45,648 nucleotides of DNA from an uncultured Eubacteriales bacterium (lineage in GTDB: Bacteria > Bacillota > Clostridia > Christensenellales > Aristaeellaceae). The notes under the pieces were generated by a model that did not search any database, was not told the DNA's origin, and was given only the letters and a program-made list of their open reading frames with translations. The stretch covers positions 1 through 45,648 of the forward strand of contig URUF01000013.1 of the NCBI GenBank assembly GCA_900550955.1, written 5' to 3'. The position numbers were made by a program, and so were the translations under genes. Below are positions 32,693 to 39,918 of this stretch, piece after piece (within the stretch, counting starts at the first letter, position 1; each line of letters opens with the position of its first letter).

Positions 32693-33806
32693 AACGCCTC
32701 GCCTCCGCTTCCTCAATCACCTGCCGCATCACAGCAACGCGCCTTTCATCCGGCGGCTGGCGGTTATTTTGCGCCTCATAAAACGCCATAAAGTGCTCCA
32801 GGGGACTAAGGGCCTCCGCCGCCTGCGCCTCCACAAACGCGGTTTCCTCATTGGTGCGGCTGTTGTGAATGCGCATACCCAGCAGGTTTGGGTAGGTCAG
32901 GCGCAACGCGCCCAGCGCGTCCGGCAGGGCGTCCTCGTCGGTGAGCACGGCATACACGTAGTCCTCGCTGTAACGCTCGGGCGCGGCCACCTCCCTCAGG
33001 CAGCCCGTTACGGCGCGCAGCTCGTGAAGCGGCGCAAACGGCGCGGCCTCCGCCTTGGCGCCCGTCCCCTTTGGGCCCAGCGTTACCATCAGCGCGGCCT
33101 TTTTTTGATGTTCCTCCGACAAGGAATACTTAAGCGGCGAGCCGCAATACCGCAACCTGCCGCCGCACAGCTTTTGGGGCGAATGCAGGTGCCCCAGCGC
33201 CACATAGTCAAACCCTTCAAAAACGGAAGCGCTGATTTGATCGATACCGCCGATGAGGCGCGTTTCGGATTGGCAGCTTTCCGCCCCGCTCACATACTGA
33301 TGGGCCACCAGCACATTACGCGCGCCCGCATCCAGCTTTGCGGTGGAAAGCGCCGCGCGCGCCGCGTCCTCGTAGGTGTGAACGTCCTCAAAATAGGGTC
33401 TAACGGCCCCTGGACGCAAAAACGGCATCAGCCATACGTGTACCTCGCCATATTCATCCCTAAGCACCTGGCGGGTTAACGCGCCGTCAAAGGCGGGAGC
33501 CATAAAAACGCCGCATTCGCCCAGCAGCTCCCGGCAGTACGCCACCTGCTCCGCGCTGTCGTGATTGCCGCTCACCGCCAGCACGGGCTTATGCAGGCGG
33601 CTTAGGGCTACCAAAAAGTCGCTTACCACGCGTATGGCTTCCGCGCCGGGCTGCGCCTTATCGTACACATCGCCCGCAAGCAGCACCGCGTCGCAGGCCT
33701 GCGCCATCGCAAGCGCCTGCTGGAGCGCATGCCGCTGATCGTCCAGCAGGCTGAGGCCGCCAAGCCGCCTGCCGATATGCAAATCGGAAAGGTGAAGAAA
33801 TTTCAT
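32673..33806 (-). CDS. sbcD: Exonuclease subunit SbcD (Mre11-like nuclease)
   Basis: Metal-dependent nuclease half of SbcCD. 377 residues. Metallophosphoesterase motifs in order: MKFLHLSDLHIGRRLGG, LLAGDVYDKAQPG, LAVSGNHDSAEQ, VAHQYVSGA and YVALGHLHSPQ, with all expected Asp, His and Asn ligands. The C-terminal capping part (from about 260) is divergent, as usual. ATG 33806 follows AAGGAG. It leads a two-gene unit with sbcC and is transcribed from the promoter at 33925-33953. Confidence 0.96.
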   Translation of the reverse strand: MKFLHLSDLHIGRRLGGLSLLDDQRHALQQALAMAQACDAVLLAGDVYDKAQPGAEAIRVVSDFLVALSRLHKPVLAVSGNHDSAEQVAYCRELLGECGVFMAPAFDGALTRQVLRDEYGEVHVWLMPFLRPGAVRPYFEDVHTYEDAARAALSTAKLDAGARNVLVAHQYVSGAESCQSETRLIGGIDQISASVFEGFDYVALGHLHSPQKLCGGRLRYCGSPLKYSLSEEHQKKAALMVTLGPKGTGAKAEAAPFAPLHELRAVTGCLREVAAPERYSEDYVYAVLTDEDALPDALGALRLTYPNLLGMRIHNSRTNEETAFVEAQAAEALSPLEHFMAFYEAQNNRQPPDERRVAVMRQVIEEAEARRYAPDQA

Positions 33807-33924
33807 CGTTTGTTATGCTCCTTCTCCCCGCGCCGCCGCAATCCGCGCGTTCGCAAAGCGGCGAAGAGCGCGCTCCATCCCATGCGTTCCAGCGCCGGTC
33901 AGCCATGCTTTTCTTCTCCTGCCC

Positions 33925-33953
33925 ATCGTACCTTTTTTATCCGTAAAATGCAA
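33925..33953 (-). promoter_or_regulatory. Promoter of sbcD-sbcC
   Basis: Minus strand: TTGCAT (33953-33948), 17-base spacer, TACGAT (33930-33925), about 120 bases before the sbcD start. The leader contains an RBS and ATG at 33906 whose ORF I do not accept as a gene. Confidence 0.65.
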
Positions 33954-33961
33954 TAGCGCGG

Positions 33962-34343
33962 GGTTTGGACGCAAGGTTTTGCGCCCAAATCAGGCCGTCG
34001 AAAAAGCTCGCCTGCGGCGATCTTTTCCGCCGAGAGTTGCGCCGTTCGCCTACTCGCTACGCTCGCCGGGCGGCGAACGGCGTAAGGAAACCTTGCTACG
34101 CAAGGCTTCCGGCCCCACCGCACATGTCGCTGGGGCCGGATTACACTTGGAGGTTGACGGAGGGAAGCGGTGGCCCTGTGGGCCATTGCCCGAAGGGCAA
34201 AGCGACCCGCAGGATATCAACCGAAATGAGGGCTGGCCACGGCAGTGGCCAGAACGACGATTGAGGTTGCGGGTCCGCGGCCCTCCAAACCTCCCTGGGG
34301 TTTATCGACAGGCTGGTTTGGACGCAAGGTTTTGCGCCCAAAT
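33962..34343. repeat. Modular intergenic repeat, copy A (382 bp)
   Basis: Structure: a 29-bp hairpin-forming sequence (33962-33990) is repeated exactly at 34315-34343. Between them lies a core (33991-34314) whose ends are imperfect inverted repeats (CAGGCCGTCGAAAAA against CAGCCTGTCGATAAA). The first 163 bp of the core (33991-34153) match copy B at 38229-38391 in inverted orientation with one difference I can see. It contains three hairpins: 34040-34050/34072-34082, 34091-34096/34100-34105, 34111-34117/34131-34137. An extra hairpin-rich segment (about 34154-34278) is absent from copy B. No ORF here has an RBS or family match. The stretch from 33807 to 34417 otherwise holds only the sbcD promoter. 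Confidence 0.85.
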
Positions 34344-34417
34344 GCCTTCCTTTTTTCTGCCAAATGCGGTAAAATAGATTGAAAAGCAGCATCATTTGCA
34401 TGAAGGGGCCGTGCCGC

Positions 34418-35284
34418 ATGATTGAACTCATTATCAACCCCATCGCCGGAAATGGATATGCCAAGCAAATCGGCAAAGAGATCGGGCAGCTGCTCGACCA
34501 GCGGGGCATTGCCTATACCGCGCGCCTGACAAGCCATCCCGGCCACGCAACCGAGCTGGCGCGCGAGGCCGCCGCACGCGGGGCCGATACGGTGGTTTCC
34601 GTTGGCGGCGACGGCACCCTCACCGAAACCGCCGCCGGCCTGCATGGCACCGGCACGGCCCTGGGCGTTATCCCTGCCGGCACGGGGAACGATTTTGTGA
34701 AAACCATCGGCACCCCCAGGGATTGGCGCGCCGCTTTGGAGTTTATCCTTTCCCATCCCGCGCGGCCCGTGGATACTGGCTGCGCAAACGACCGGTTCTT
34801 TCTAAACGTGTGCGGCACGGGCTTTGACGTGATGGTGTTGGATTACGCCGCCTCCGCCAAAAAACGCGTGCGCGGCATCTGGCCGTACCTGTACGGGGTT
34901 GTGCGCGCCATCGCCGCCTTCAAGCCCATTCCCATGCGCATTCAAATCGGCTCCGAAACCGTGCTGGACGGCAAATACATGATCTGCTCCATTGGCAACG
35001 GCCGCTACATAGGCGGCGGCATCCCTATTACGCCGTTGGCGGATGTGACCGACGGCCAGTTTGAGCTGCTGGTGGTGGACGCCGTCCCCCGCTGGCGGAT
35101 TCCCTTCTACCTGCCTTCGCTGATGCTGGGCACGCTGTACAAGCGCAAGCCCGCGCACCGCTACCTCGCGTCGCACTGCGTGCTCTCCTCCCCGGATATG
35201 CGCATGAACCTGGACGGCGAAATCTTTCCCATGCCGGATACGCGCTTTGAATGCCGGAGCGGCAGCCTGCTTTTGCACTGGTAA
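34418..35284 (+). CDS. Diacylglycerol kinase / YegS-family lipid kinase
   Basis: 288 residues of the DAGK catalytic family, which phosphorylates diacylglycerol or related lipids in membrane recycling. Starts MIELIINPIAGNGYAKQIG; SVGGDGTLTETAAGL is the nucleotide motif, PAGTGNDFVKTIG the second, and the C-terminal beta domain includes YMICSIGNGRYIGGGIPITPLADVTDGQFELLVV. The usual length is about 300. ATG 34418 is chosen with GAAGGGG upstream; family alignment begins there. TAAAAT at 34370-34375 may be a -10 box, but the -35 is poor. It lies just after repeat copy A. Confidence 0.92.
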   Translation: MIELIINPIAGNGYAKQIGKEIGQLLDQRGIAYTARLTSHPGHATELAREAAARGADTVVSVGGDGTLTETAAGLHGTGTALGVIPAGTGNDFVKTIGTPRDWRAALEFILSHPARPVDTGCANDRFFLNVCGTGFDVMVLDYAASAKKRVRGIWPYLYGVVRAIAAFKPIPMRIQIGSETVLDGKYMICSIGNGRYIGGGIPITPLADVTDGQFELLVVDAVPRWRIPFYLPSLMLGTLYKRKPAHRYLASHCVLSSPDMRMNLDGEIFPMPDTRFECRSGSLLLHW

Positions 35285-35541
35285 GCCCGCGTCCTCTTTG
35301 TAAAACTTGCCGCCGGACGGTTTTATGCGCCGTTTTATGCTATAATAACCCTGGAGGAAACTTACGCTTGGGCCGGCCCGTGCGCGCCGCAGGGCGAATA
35401 GTGGTCATTTGCAAGTTAAGGTCGGCTTTAGCGTACAATCTGTGGGGGAGGTTTTTTGCCGCAAAAGCCGCGGCGCAACGCTCCACCCCGTATAGAAAAA
35501 GGAATGCGGCCGGAACGGTTCAACGAAAGGATGGAACGCAC
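35285..35541 (+). promoter_or_regulatory. Intergenic leader with a TATAAT box
   Basis: TATAAT at 35341-35346 with a weak -35 follows a tandem repeat of CGTTTTATGC (35318-35340 region). Transcription from it would give a leader near 190 bases before the ATG at 35542, unusually long and GC-rich, with no terminator I can define. A small structured RNA is possible, but I recognise no known family. Confidence 0.35.
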
Positions 35542-36048
35542 ATGGCAAACCTTGGAAACAATGTGAAATTGGCATTTTTGAAGGGACTGGAGGCCATTGG
35601 AAACGGCGCTAGCAATATGGCCTCCAACGCGCACCACAGGCTGAACGAAATCAATTTGGAAACCCGCCGCCGCGAGCTGATGAGCGAGCTGCCCGTGCGG
35701 GCGCTGGATTTGTGGCAAAACGGCGCGGAGCTGCCCGAGCCCCTCAACGCCATGCTGCGCGAGCTTAGCGAGCTGGATGAGCAGCTTACCGTGCTGCGCG
35801 CCCAACGCTACGCACGGGTAGAGGTTGAAAAGGACTCCCAGGATGAAGGCGAGGGCGCCGGGGAGGACGGCGCCGAAAAGCAGCCTTCCGAACTGCCGGA
35901 GGGGGCCGTTGTGGAGGAAGAGGCCGCAGACGGCCAGGAGGCCCCGCAGAGCGCAGAGCCCGACGGCGAGGCGCAGGAAGCGGCGGAACCCGCATGCGCC
36001 GAAGCGCCCGTTGAGGATGAAACCGGCGAGAGCGCCCCTATTCTTTAA
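35542..36048 (+). CDS. Hypothetical protein with acidic C-terminal tail
   Basis: 168 residues in two parts. Residues 1-100 are helical and mixed-charge (MANLGNNVKLAFLKGLEAIGNGASNMASNAHHRLNEINLETRRRELMSELPVRALDLWQNG ... LRELSELDEQLTVLRAQRY), with a likely coiled coil. Residues 105-168 are low complexity, dominated by Glu, Ala, Asp, Gly and Pro (EDGAEKQPSELPEGAVVEEE). There is no signal peptide or membrane helix. RBS GAAAGG precedes the ATG. I do not recognise the family; the helical part looks like small proteins that bind membranes or partners in stress responses, but that is only an impression. Confidence 0.6.
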   Translation: MANLGNNVKLAFLKGLEAIGNGASNMASNAHHRLNEINLETRRRELMSELPVRALDLWQNGAELPEPLNAMLRELSELDEQLTVLRAQRYARVEVEKDSQDEGEGAGEDGAEKQPSELPEGAVVEEEAADGQEAPQSAEPDGEAQEAAEPACAEAPVEDETGESAPIL

Positions 36049-36167
36049 CGCAGAACAGGAACGTTAACGGGCGGCTTGCGCCGCCATTGCGCAAAGCATA
36101 GGGAACCCCTATGCAAAAGGCCCTTCGTAGGCCGCGGCCAGCCGGTATTAGATATAGGAGCAAGGGT

Positions 36168-36437
36168 ATGCCAGAATTAACGTCCATGATGAATATCGGC
36201 AAAGAGATGGCAAGAAAGCTGACGGCCGTTGGCATCGATTCCTCTGAAAAGCTGATTGCGCTGGGCTCCAAGCAGGCTTTTCAAAAGCTGAAGGAAAACT
36301 ATCCCCAGGTTTGTTTGGTGCATTTATACACTTTGGAAGGCGCTATTCAAAACCTTGCATTCAACCGTCTTTCGGAAGCTACCAAAAAAGAATTGAAGGC
36401 ATTCAGCGATTGGGAAAAGCGGCGCTGCTCATTGTAA
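36168..36437 (+). CDS. TfoX C-terminal domain protein
   Basis: 89 residues matching the TfoX/Sxy C-terminal domain, a helix-hairpin-helix-like fold: MPELTSMMNIGKEMARKLTAVGIDSSEKLIALGSKQAFQKLKENYPQVCLVHLYTLEGAIQNL ... RLSEATKKELKAF. The N-terminal TfoX domain is absent, which is normal for stand-alone proteins of this type. ATG 36168 has AGGAG at 8 bases. Base use is somewhat less GC-rich than its neighbours. A short inverted repeat (36096-36103 with 36107-36114) lies upstream. TfoX regulates competence in Haemophilus, but that role is not implied for the single domain. Confidence 0.88.
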   Translation: MPELTSMMNIGKEMARKLTAVGIDSSEKLIALGSKQAFQKLKENYPQVCLVHLYTLEGAIQNLAFNRLSEATKKELKAFSDWEKRRCSL

Positions 36438-36504
36438 CGCAATCGCCATATGTTTCGCGCATGCTGCCACGCGGCATGCGCTTTATTGATAGATTTGTTT
36501 CAAC

Positions 36505-36528
36505 CCTGACGGCCCTTGTCAGGTTTTT
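36505..36528 (+). terminator. Intrinsic terminator after the TfoX-domain gene
   Basis: 6-bp stem CCTGAC/GTCAGG (36505-36510, 36518-36523), seven-base loop, then TTTTT. Confidence 0.7.
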
Positions 36529-36563
36529 GCCGCTATGCTGGGGCCGAAAGGCAGGTTGAAACA

Positions 36564-36775
36564 ATGCATTCCACGAAGCTTTTGTACCTCTTTTAACGGT
36601 TTTGCGGATTGGGAGCCTTCCTACCTGTGCGCCGGGCTTGCCGGGGCAGGCTGGCAAATCGTTTCCGTTACGCGGGACGGCAAATCCATCCGCTCCATGG
36701 GCGGCTTGCGTATCCAGCCGGACTGCGCCCTAAGCGATATCCCGCAGGCGTTTGATTTGCTGGCGCTGCCATCCC
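36564..36775 (+). pseudogene. Truncated, frameshifted DJ-1/PfpI-family gene
   Basis: ATG 36564 behind AGGCAGG opens MHSTKLLYLF and then stops at once (TAA at 36594). Removing one T from the run at 36591-36594 restores NGFADWEPSYLCAGLAGAGW, followed by IVSVTRDGKSIRSMGGLRIQPD and QAFDLLALP. This is the N-terminal third of a DJ-1/PfpI glutamine-amidotransferase-like protein (family pattern LFDGFADWE...TSMGGL...DLLILPGG). The match ends near 36775, before the catalytic Cys, and the reading frame then runs into the 3' end of the opposite gene. So it is a single-base frameshift plus loss of the C-terminal two thirds. Together with the terminator at 36505 this accounts for 36438-36810. Confidence 0.75.
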
Positions 36776-36810
36776 TGGGGCGAAAGCCCGCGCGTTTACG
36801 CCTCCGGCCT

Positions 36811-37497
36811 TTAGCGGCCTTCCGCGCGTCTAAGGCGCATCAGGTCGCTGTACCCAATCCAGATGGTCCATACGTAGGCGCACGTTTTGGGAATCATCAG
36901 CATGCCTACAAGCGGAGCCGCATCCGCCCACAGCACAACGGGAATATAAAACGCAAAGCTCAACACGATGGTCAGCCACATCCAGCGGAAGGCCGTATCG
37001 TTTTGGGCTTTTGCGTTGCGGTAAAACAGCACGATCACCATCAGGCCCATCAGCGCAAAGGGAATGTTGCGGTAGATTCCCCATGCAAGCGGCGCGTCCG
37101 CATCCAGCCAGCGGTTTTGCGGGAACAGGCACAGCGCCACCCGCACAAGCGCCAGCCCATATACCGCCGCCGTAAGCCCCCTTTTCCCTTGAACCTTATA
37201 GCGCAGCCGCCATACATAGTACAGCAGCACATAGAACGCCGTCATGGTTATGGAGGTGATCAGCTTGCCCGCGCCCAGCGCCGCGGCATAGTTTCCCAGC
37301 CCTGTGGTGCACAGCGCCACCGCGCGCGGAACCAGATGGAACGCATCGCCCGCGCCAAGCGTTACGGCCATAATGCCAAACAAACGGTGCTGGCGGCTTT
37401 GCCCGCTCATGCGGATCATGCGTACGCCCAGCACAAGTACCGTGGTTAGGTATACAATATCAAACAGCGTTTCCATTATTGCCTGCATATGCCTCAT
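36811..37497 (-). CDS. Seven-helix membrane protein of unknown function, TetR-linked
   Basis: 228 residues with about seven hydrophobic helices (FDIVYLTTVLVLGVRMI, LFGIMAVTLGAGDAFHLVPRAVAL, ITMTAFYVLLYYVW, GLTAAVYGLALVRVALCLF, IPFALMGLMVIVLFYRNA, MWLTIVLSFAFYIPVVLW, GMLMIPKTCAYVWTIWIGYSDL). I do not recognise the family by name. The ATG at 37497 overlaps the TetR stop as ATGA, so it is translated by coupling; an ATG at 37488 is an alternative. It is probably the TetR-controlled target. No substrate is evident; the pattern lacks transporter motifs. Confidence 0.65.
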   Translation of the reverse strand: MRHMQAIMETLFDIVYLTTVLVLGVRMIRMSGQSRQHRLFGIMAVTLGAGDAFHLVPRAVALCTTGLGNYAAALGAGKLITSITMTAFYVLLYYVWRLRYKVQGKRGLTAAVYGLALVRVALCLFPQNRWLDADAPLAWGIYRNIPFALMGLMVIVLFYRNAKAQNDTAFRWMWLTIVLSFAFYIPVVLWADAAPLVGMLMIPKTCAYVWTIWIGYSDLMRLRRAEGR

Positions 37498-38060
37498 CCT
37501 TTCCTTCTGGCTTCCAAAGCGTCCCTCAGCAGCGCCTCCAGCAGCGCCGAGCGGCTCCGGCCCAGCAATACCTCCATACGGTAAAAGTCCAAAACAAGCT
37601 CCGCCAACGCCTGGGGCGTAACAGGCGGCCGCCATTCCAGCCCGCCGTAAAGCGGGTCGCGAAGCAAAGCGTCCGTAAGCATGGCGCGCATATGCGCAAA
37701 CGCATCTTGCATGGCCTCCTGCCCACGGCGGTCATTTTTGACAACCAACGCATGCTGCGTAAAGAAACCAGGGTACTTTTCCGCACCCTGCGCAACGCAA
37801 TCCCCCACGGCGCGCACCATCGGCAAAAACGCCGTCCACGGCCCGCCCTGCATCACCGGCGCAAAAATTTCCTGCCAAATTTGCCCGATCACGGCAATCA
37901 CCAACGCCGCCTTGTCAGGAAAATAATGATAGACCGTGCCCACCGCAATGCCGCAGGCCGCGGCCACGCCGCGTATGTTCAGCGCCTCCATGCCCTTCGT
38001 TAACGCGATATCGCGGGCTTTTTGCAAAATTTCCTCCCGCGAGGTGGCAAGCGTATTCAA
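37494..38060 (-). CDS. TetR/AcrR-family regulator with its own operator
   Basis: 188 residues. The helix-turn-helix is REEILQKARDIALTKGMEALNIRGVAAACGIAVGTVYHYFPDKAALVIAVIGQIW (about 8-62), followed by a helical ligand domain. The start is TTG at 38060, with GAAGGAGGG upstream; the next in-frame ATG would cut into the DNA-binding domain. It is transcribed from the promoter at 38103-38131, whose -10 lies inside a perfect 9-bp-arm palindrome (38087-38107), so the protein very likely represses its own gene and the membrane gene that follows. The ligand is unknown. Confidence 0.9.
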   Translation of the reverse strand: MNTLATSREEILQKARDIALTKGMEALNIRGVAAACGIAVGTVYHYFPDKAALVIAVIGQIWQEIFAPVMQGGPWTAFLPMVRAVGDCVAQGAEKYPGFFTQHALVVKNDRRGQEAMQDAFAHMRAMLTDALLRDPLYGGLEWRPPVTPQALAELVLDFYRMEVLLGRSRSALLEALLRDALEARRKG

Positions 38061-38086
38061 ACCTTCCCTCCTTCCATCATCACGCC

Positions 38087-38107
38087 AAAATGAACGATGT
38101 TCATTTT
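38087..38107. promoter_or_regulatory. TetR operator palindrome
   Basis: Arms AAAATGAAC (38087-38095) and GTTCATTTT (38099-38107), perfect, three-base centre. The size is typical of TetR-family operators, and it overlaps the -10 box and transcription start of the TetR gene promoter. Confidence 0.85.
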
Positions 38108-38131
38108 ATGCGATTCCTTCTCCTTTGTCAA
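38103..38131 (-). promoter_or_regulatory. Promoter of the TetR-membrane protein operon
   Basis: Minus strand: TTGACA (38131-38126), 17-base spacer, TAAAAT (38108-38103). The -10 shares bases with the operator. Confidence 0.85.
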
Positions 38132-38158
38132 GCGGAAACTTTTGATATCGTTAAAAAT

Positions 38159-38418
38159 GGCAGCGCTTGCTGCGCAAGCACCGCCCAGACTGTCGATAAA
38201 CCCCATAGGAGGCTTGGAGGGCCGCAGCCCTCCAAGTGTAATCCGGCCCCAGCGACATGCGCGGTGGGGCCGGAAGCCTTGCGTAGCAAGGTTTCCTTAC
38301 GCCGTTCGCCGCCCGGCGAGCGTAGCGAGTAGGCGAACGGCGCAACTCTCGGCGGAAAAGATCGCCGCAGGCGAGCTTTTTCGACGGCCTGGGCGGCGCT
38401 TGCTGCGCAAGCACCGCC
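38159..38418. repeat. Modular intergenic repeat, copy B (260 bp, inverted relative to copy A)
   Basis: Same architecture as copy A, in opposite orientation. A 27-bp hairpin-forming sequence (38159-38185) recurs at 38392-38418 with one change; its sequence (GGCGG/AGGC...GCAAGC type) is unrelated to the flanking hairpin of copy A. The core 38186-38391 (206 bp) has terminal inverted repeats CAGACTGTCGATAAA and CAGGCCGTCGAAAAA. Its 163-bp segment 38229-38391 matches copy A. The junction that carries the extra segment in copy A here forms a short hairpin of CTTGGAGGGC and GCCCTCCAAG. It lies 7 bases from the stop of the GT39 gene. Confidence 0.85.
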
Positions 38419-38425
38419 ACTTCCT

Positions 38426-39895
38426 TTAGTTCAGGTTCTCCACCAGCATGAGCGGCCCATCCTCATAAAGCAGAGGATATTCGCCTAAAATGTCCCAGTC
38501 CATGCCAACGTCGTGGCAAATCAGGTACGCATGCTCCTCCTCCTCGCAAAAGGCCTCAATGCCGCCGTTCACGCATTGCAAATCCCCCACGAGCATGGCG
38601 CACAGCTGGTCATCCTGCACCCAGGAGCGGTAATCCACCGCGTAATAGTTATTCTCGGATTCGTATTGGATATATATGCGCGCGCCGGGATCCGTTTCGC
38701 GGTCAAAGCACTCCGTCAGCAGACGCTGGTAACGGTCGTCCATGGTTTGGGCAGATACCGTTTGTCCATTCCCCACAGCAAGGTAGAGAAGCGCCGCACA
38801 GGCCGCCGCCACGCATGCGGCGCGCACTGCCAGGCCCTTGCCCGCACGGGGGCTGGCAAGCCTGCGGCAGCTCATGCCAAAGCCCACGGCCAGCGCGGGC
38901 GCGCATACATATACATACCAACGCAGCTTGCTAACGCACAAGCTGTACACTACCACCGGAACCGCAAACCACAAAAGCACGCCCCATTGATCCTTCGTGA
39001 GGCGGCGGCTGCCAAGCAGCTTCCAAATCAACGCGCCCAGGCATAGCGCGCCGCCAGCCGCCATGGCGGGGTTGCCCAGCAGGAACGCCACATAATACAG
39101 CGGCCCGCCCTCGTGCGATTCCAGCACCGTGGACGCCCGTTTCGCCACGTCTATCAAAAGCATCTTTTCAAAAAATGCCCAGCCATCCCGCAAATAGCGC
39201 GCGACCGCCCAAGGCAAAATGGGTAGCAGCCCAAAGAGGATCAGCAGCAGATAGTTTTTCACACGCAGCTTTTTGATCTGCCCTGTAACGCATACATAGG
39301 CAAAGCAGGTAACGGGAATCATGGCGGCGTGCCAGCTTTTGCTCAAAAAGGCCAATCCAAAGCAGAGCGCGCTGCCATAGAGCATGCGTACGTCGCGCCC
39401 GCTTTCCAGCATGAACAGCATGGCAATCACATAAAACAGGATCATCAGCGCGTCCGCGTCGCCCGCGCGGCCAAAATGGTGGCCGTATACCCAATCGCAC
39501 CCCAGCAGCACAAACAGCGCCGTCAGGCTGGCCACGCTGCCATAGCGCTTTTTGAGCCACAGGGATAGGATGAGCATGGTAAGCATTGCGCTTACCGCGC
39601 TGTAAAACCGAAGTCCCATCGCGCCAAAGCCAAACAGCCGGTACCCCAGGATGATCAGGTATTCCGAAAGCGGCGGCTTCAGGTTCCAGTAATCCGGCTC
39701 GCCATTAAAGGTGGTTACCACATAATCCCCGCTGAGCAGCATTTCATACGCATTCACGCCATGCCGGGCCTCGTCGCAGTCGCTAAGCGCCGCGCCGCCC
39801 AGGTTAAAGAACAGCAAAAAGCCGCCTGCCGCCAGCAGCAGCGCAAGCAAAGCCCAATAGGCCGCCTTTCGCGCGGGCAATCCTTTGTGCGCCAT
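38426..39895 (-). CDS. GT39/PMT-like polytopic glycosyltransferase
   Basis: 489 residues, about ten to twelve membrane helices. The first extracellular loop has the catalytic acidic motif LSDCDEARHGVNAYEML (Asp-Glu as in ArnT/PMT enzymes), then DYVVTTFNGEPDYWNLKPPLSEYLIILGYRLFGFGAMGLRFYSAVS, the conserved W-x-K-PP segment of this superfamily. These enzymes transfer sugars from polyprenyl-phosphate donors to lipids or proteins outside the membrane. The C-terminal 90 residues are soluble and acidic. ATG 39895 has GGGGAGAGG upstream. It is likely cotranscribed behind ribF (23-base gap). The acceptor is unknown. Confidence 0.88.
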   Translation of the reverse strand: MAHKGLPARKAAYWALLALLLAAGGFLLFFNLGGAALSDCDEARHGVNAYEMLLSGDYVVTTFNGEPDYWNLKPPLSEYLIILGYRLFGFGAMGLRFYSAVSAMLTMLILSLWLKKRYGSVASLTALFVLLGCDWVYGHHFGRAGDADALMILFYVIAMLFMLESGRDVRMLYGSALCFGLAFLSKSWHAAMIPVTCFAYVCVTGQIKKLRVKNYLLLILFGLLPILPWAVARYLRDGWAFFEKMLLIDVAKRASTVLESHEGGPLYYVAFLLGNPAMAAGGALCLGALIWKLLGSRRLTKDQWGVLLWFAVPVVVYSLCVSKLRWYVYVCAPALAVGFGMSCRRLASPRAGKGLAVRAACVAAACAALLYLAVGNGQTVSAQTMDDRYQRLLTECFDRETDPGARIYIQYESENNYYAVDYRSWVQDDQLCAMLVGDLQCVNGGIEAFCEEEEHAYLICHDVGMDWDILGEYPLLYEDGPLMLVENLN

Positions 39896-39918
39896 CGTCC
39901 TCTCCCCTTCCGCCCTTT

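Noticed and set aside
33658..33906. Minus-strand frame of 82 codons with a good RBS before sbcD
   Set aside because: It overlaps sbcD by about 150 bases in another frame, and its residues show no pattern beyond out-of-frame sbcD. A short translated leader cannot be excluded.
35341..35541. 6S RNA or another known small RNA
   Set aside because: I could not find the closing stem or the internal bulge of 6S, nor SRP or tmRNA motifs.
36535..37449. Long open frame of 304 codons on the plus strand
   Set aside because: Its first 80 codons are the DJ-1 remnant, and the rest is the antisense of the membrane protein gene at 36811-37497, with His/Arg/Gln-rich composition typical of a shadow frame.
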